Notes under the pieces: model-generated | Database searches by the model: none | Told to the model about the DNA's origin: nothing | What the model saw: the letters and a program-made list of their open reading frames with translations, nothing else | In this document: one piece after another, positions 31,193-34,641 of the stretch | Layout: every line of letters starts with the position of its first letter | Numbering within the stretch: position 1 is the first letter of the stretch | Translations under genes and position numbers: made by a program | DNA from: a virus | Reading direction: 5' to 3' (one strand) | DNA length: 34,641 nt | Virus record (IMG/VR): IMGVR_UViG_3300038566_000028 | Location: 1 to 34,641 of that record

Positions 31193-33410
31193 TATTTTCT
31201 CCCTGTGTTGCAGCTGCTGCTAAACCTAAACTAGCAGGTAATGAGAATAAATAACCATTTTTCTCAGCTGTTTGTTGAATTTGCTTAATCCTATCTCCAT
31301 CTAAACCAGGATCATAAGTAGTATATTCTATCCCTTTTTTCTCTAATATTTGCTTAGTCATATCACTAGCATTATTAGGTATAACAGCTACTTTAAACTC
31401 CCCTAGATCCATTTGCTTTAACATCTTACTCTCAAAGTATTCAGTAGGCATATCTTTTAGAGCACCTTGGAAACCTTTTAATCTCTCTACCATCTCAGCA
31501 GGTACATTCTCAAATCCATACTCTTGTAGTTCTCTCTCTATAGAAGTATCAGCAGCATCTCTTAGTAATCCCGTAATAGTATCCATAAAACCAAAACCTG
31601 TATCATATTTATAATAATGACTAAGATCATCTGAGATACCACTAAACTCATCATTGATCTCTTCTTTTATTTTATCAAAAGTTTTAGAGTCTACTAGTTT
31701 ATCTTTAGATGCTTGTATCTGTTTTAGTGTTTTAAATTGAGGAGTATATTTAGCTCTAGTAGATCCAATACCATAGTTAAAATCTTCTCCTCCTCTTAGA
31801 TCAGCTTTTAGTTTTTTTACTACATTATCCATAGTATGAGGTATCCATTTCTGCCTACCTTGGTTATCAGTACCTTTATATATCACTTCTTTAGCACCAT
31901 GAGACTGTAAGTAATCATCTACATAAGCTTTAAACTCAGGAGCTTGTTTATTTACAATACTATTAATTTCACTTTGAGTAAGGTATTGATCTACCTCCCC
32001 CTCATCACTCATAGATCTTGATGTTTGTTTTACTTGCTGTATTAAGGCTTTTGCTAATCTATTAAATTTCTCATCAGCCATTAAAGGATCATCCTCAGCA
32101 AACCCTTTATCAAGATAATACTGTTTAGCTCTTTGCATAAACTCAGGATCATCTACATACTCTCTATTTAATTGGTACTTATCTGCAATATCTGCAAAAG
32201 CTTCATACTGTTCTTTTTTTACAGGATCTACCTCTCTCATAATTTGAGGTACTTCTATACCCTTCTCAGTTAAAAACTTAGCTTTTAAGGCTGTATTATT
32301 ATATATATTTTCAAAATCTAAACCTTTACTACCTGTAAGCTCTTCAAACTGAGTAAGCTCATTACTTATATCTCTCTCAGCCTTAGTAGTTAAATTATGC
32401 TTTACTGTAGGGTATCTAGGACTATAAATATCTGCACCAAATACTTTATGTTCTCTAGTAGGTTTAGCTAGATCTTTATCCCCTAGCATTGTAATATCCC
32501 CAAATCCTTCTAGTGGAGTTCCTTTATTTGTAATAGCTAAAGATGGTACAGGTAATCCTCCCATTTTATCAGCATGTTGTAAATTTTCCTGAGATAAATT
32601 ATGCTGTATAATCATATCTCCCTCAGGCTCAATCTTTGGGGGAGTACCACCACCTGCCAAAGATCCACCCTCTTCAAAGTTTTTTCTAAGTACATTCTCT
32701 TGCTCATTTACTACATTAGATATACCTCTACCAATAGCCTTAGTACCTTGTACAATTCCTGCACCTGCAGCAGCTCCTATACCTGTAGCTAATGCAGTTT
32801 GTCCTGGGCTGTACTCATCTTGTACACCTGCACCTATTGCAGCATCCTGTCTAGCTATATCATCCACACCTGTATAAATAGCTCCCTCAGTTGCTGCTAC
32901 TGCTGTAGGACTCTGTAAAAATTTAATAGCACCCTGTTTTAACATAGCTTTTAAGCCTGTTTTTGCTGTAGTTGCTGCTGCTTGTTTACCTACAAATCCC
33001 ATACCTAGAGTACCAATACCTATATAAGATGCAGGATCTAATCCCATCTCTTTAAAGGCTCTCATTACTCCATTACCTGATATATCTTTTTTGTCATACA
33101 TATCCATCATGTAGTAAAAAGCTAACTTAGTTTTAGGATCAGCATCTTGTAATTTAGCTGTATAGTTGATAGTACCTAGAGTAAGGTTATAATTAAATCT
33201 ACTCATAAGATCTAAACCTGTTTTAGCTGCATCTTCATCTGCACCACTCCACTCTACACCCTCTAGCTCTTTATATACTGACTTAGTAGCCTCAATCCAA
33301 TTAGTATCAGTCTTTAGCTCCTCTTCAGTAGTTGAGTAAGAGTCATTATAGATCTTATCACTCATTTCTTTAGTTAGTGTTCTTGTTTCTTCATCACTAT
33401 AATTAGGCAT
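31179..33410 (-). CDS. Internal virion protein (ejection apparatus)
   Basis: 743 aa from ATG 33410, which overlaps the previous stop as TAATG and has GGAGG upstream; starts 18-39 nt earlier lie inside the previous gene. It has small-residue, glycine-rich hydrophobic segments at about 137-165 (IGIGTLGMGFVGKQAAATTA) and 205-225 (ALATGIGAAAGAGIVQGTKA), a charged helical bulk, and a hydrophobic end (LFSLPASLGLAAAATQG). This fits T7 gp15/gp16-like core proteins that line the ejection channel. Assigned by position and composition. Confidence 0.65.
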   Translation of the reverse strand: MPNYSDEETRTLTKEMSDKIYNDSYSTTEEELKTDTNWIEATKSVYKELEGVEWSGADEDAAKTGLDLMSRFNYNLTLGTINYTAKLQDADPKTKLAFYYMMDMYDKKDISGNGVMRAFKEMGLDPASYIGIGTLGMGFVGKQAAATTAKTGLKAMLKQGAIKFLQSPTAVAATEGAIYTGVDDIARQDAAIGAGVQDEYSPGQTALATGIGAAAGAGIVQGTKAIGRGISNVVNEQENVLRKNFEEGGSLAGGGTPPKIEPEGDMIIQHNLSQENLQHADKMGGLPVPSLAITNKGTPLEGFGDITMLGDKDLAKPTREHKVFGADIYSPRYPTVKHNLTTKAERDISNELTQFEELTGSKGLDFENIYNNTALKAKFLTEKGIEVPQIMREVDPVKKEQYEAFADIADKYQLNREYVDDPEFMQRAKQYYLDKGFAEDDPLMADEKFNRLAKALIQQVKQTSRSMSDEGEVDQYLTQSEINSIVNKQAPEFKAYVDDYLQSHGAKEVIYKGTDNQGRQKWIPHTMDNVVKKLKADLRGGEDFNYGIGSTRAKYTPQFKTLKQIQASKDKLVDSKTFDKIKEEINDEFSGISDDLSHYYKYDTGFGFMDTITGLLRDAADTSIERELQEYGFENVPAEMVERLKGFQGALKDMPTEYFESKMLKQMDLGEFKVAVIPNNASDMTKQILEKKGIEYTTYDPGLDGDRIKQIQQTAEKNGYLFSLPASLGLAAAATQGENNDNN

Positions 33411-34641
33411 TAGTCCATATCCTCCCATACTGTAGTAGCTGAGTTCCATTTATCCTGGAGCATATTCATGAATTTACCTGTTGTATCTCCATAAGTCTCT
33501 TCAGATTTTTTTTCCTCAGCCTCTTTTTTTGCTTTTCTAGCCTCAGCTCTCTTAGTTTTCTCTTCTATTTTAGCAGTTTTATACTGTTTTATATATTTAT
33601 CAGCTATTGAGATAGACTTACTAGCCCTTTGCTCAGGTGGTAATGACTCTACCTCAGCATAAAAGTTACGATATAGCTCATCATAATCTTGCATATTCTT
33701 ATTATTAAAGTCCATTTGAGCCATAAGAGTACCATCTATGATATTAAATGTTCTCTTAATCCTGTCTCTTGACTCTCTACCACCTTGAGATGATAACCAA
33801 TTAGCCTCATCTGTTTGCTCGGATCTTCTCTGTTTGATTAAATCCCATTTAGTTTTATCTGTTAAGTGAGGGCTATTAGTAATCTCATCCTCAGTAAAAT
33901 CAAGTACATGAGTCCTAAACATTAGTAGCTTAGTACTATCATCTACAGCTTTACCTTTAGTCTGTATTCTATCAGTATAAGTTTTATGAGTAGCTAGATC
34001 TATTTTTCCTGTAGCTAAAGCAGTATCTATCTTAGTAGTAGTAAGCTCTCCCTGCATCCATAATTCGTTAAATTCCTTAGTAGTCTCTAGCTCTGTAAGT
34101 TTAAACTGAGTCTCTTGAGCAGATAATTGATTATTATAAACTTTTACATCTGTAGCTATTTGACTCTGTATACTTTGTCTAAAAGTTTCTATATCAGTAT
34201 TAGATAAAATACCTTGATGATCCATAGTCTTAAAGTCATTGTAGAACTTATAAGCATCTCCACTATTAATAGCAGCAGTTAATCCTCGCTGCATATTAGA
34301 CATATAAGCACCCTTAGCTATCTTTTTTCTCTCTAGCATAGCCACATTTGGAGCTATTAAATTACTATCTACCATAGTTTGAAGAGTTGTATCTATCTCA
34401 TTTTGAAGTCTAATAGCCTCTTCAGGATTAGTACCAAAAGCAGCATTAAGAGCTTCAATATCCATGCTCATCTTAGCAGCAAAGTTTTTATTTTGTAAAT
34501 CTCTTTGCTGTTTAGTTTGAAGTGTTACTATCTGAGAGCTAAACTTCTGACCTTGCATAGCTAACTTAGCTGTAATGTTTTGTTTAATGTCAGGATCTGT
34601 AATACCACTTAGAGTACTTTTTGAATAAGCACCCCATGACT
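33410..34641 (-). CDS. Internal virion protein, C-terminal part (gene continues at the left end)
   Basis: This frame is open to the right edge and continues in frame at 126 down to 499, giving 534 aa in all. An ATG at 34558 is internal and not the true start. The part is helical and highly charged. It ends with a Lys/Glu-rich segment (KRAEARKAKKEAEEKK) and a short tail (SATTVWEDMD). Together with the two genes downstream it forms the internal-protein block, like T7 gp15 in order. No enzymatic motif is seen. Confidence 0.8.
   Translation of the reverse strand, partial: SWGAYSKSTLSGITDPDIKQNITAKLAMQGQKFSSQIVTLQTKQQRDLQNKNFAAKMSMDIEALNAAFGTNPEEAIRLQNEIDTTLQTMVDSNLIAPNVAMLERKKIAKGAYMSNMQRGLTAAINSGDAYKFYNDFKTMDHQGILSNTDIETFRQSIQSQIATDVKVYNNQLSAQETQFKLTELETTKEFNELWMQGELTTTKIDTALATGKIDLATHKTYTDRIQTKGKAVDDSTKLLMFRTHVLDFTEDEITNSPHLTDKTKWDLIKQRRSEQTDEANWLSSQGGRESRDRIKRTFNIIDGTLMAQMDFNNKNMQDYDELYRNFYAEVESLPPEQRASKSISIADKYIKQYKTAKIEEKTKRAEARKAKKEAEEKKSEETYGDTTGKFMNMLQDKWNSATTVWEDMD
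34530..34641. repeat. Terminal direct overlap, right copy (112 bp)
   Basis: Identical to 15-126, showing that the contig closes. One copy should be removed when the genome is circularised. Confidence 0.93.

Noticed and set aside
34558-34558. ATG at 34558 as start of the last gene
   Set aside because: The frame is open upstream to the contig edge and continues in frame at the left end to a proper ATGA-coupled start at 499.
1-34641. tRNA genes
   Set aside because: No T-arm-like GTTCRA block in a cloverleaf context was seen on either strand; the few TCGA sites lie in coding DNA.
1-34641. Phage RNA polymerase or integrase
   Set aside because: Every long frame is accounted for by other functions; no T7-type polymerase motifs and no tyrosine or serine recombinase motifs. 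Hence neither an autographivirus nor a clear temperate phage.

Overview
This window is a nearly complete genome of a short-tailed, T7-like dsDNA bacteriophage (Caudoviricetes, podovirus morphology inferred) that encodes no RNA polymerase. The first 17 bases equal a primer I recall from random-PCR virome work. Bases 15-126 are repeated exactly at 34530-34641, so the contig closes into a circle of about 34,515 bp once 14 primer bases and one 112-bp copy are removed. One gene is cut by the contig ends and is reassembled here. The DNA is AT-rich and strikingly poor in CpG: about 60 sites in 34.6 kb by hand count, none between the primer and position 1969.

Layout: two transcription arms diverge at about 14.4 kb and converge at about 24.47 kb. 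The rightward arm (14503-24468, + strand) holds small early genes, a MazG-like pyrophosphohydrolase, thyX, an acidic helical-repeat protein, an ssDNA-binding protein, an Acb2-type anti-CBASS cyclic-nucleotide sponge, family A DNA polymerase, 5'-3' exonuclease, a DUF3310 protein, an SF2 helicase, a VRR-NUC nuclease and a B12-dependent class II ribonucleotide reductase. The leftward arm (14375 down to 1, then 34641 down to 24483, - strand) starts with a small ribbon-helix-helix regulator and a primase-helicase. A 392-bp gene-free, repeat-rich region follows (candidate origin or packaging site). Then come terminase, portal, scaffold, capsid, tail tube, internal virion proteins, a sialidase-like tailspike and the lysis genes.

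The genes form a self-contained lytic programme: nucleotide supply (MazG, ThyX, NrdJ), a replisome (primase-helicase, PolA, SSB, exonuclease), counter-defence (Acb2), T7-style assembly and ejection, and lysis (coiled-coil membrane protein, holin, M15 peptidase). With no phage RNA polymerase and sigma70-like promoter elements visible, host RNA polymerase probably does all transcription. The ribbon-helix-helix protein and 11-bp tandem repeats at two rightward promoters are the likely switch. No integrase, tRNA or CRISPR array was seen.

Host and relatives: good Shine-Dalgarno sites indicate a bacterial host. T7-type internal virion proteins favour a Gram-negative host. The gene set (class II RNR, ThyX, MazG, PolA, no RNA polymerase) recalls marine podoviruses of the cobavirus/Zobellviridae or HTVC010P type. 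That is a comparison from memory, and the host stays unknown.
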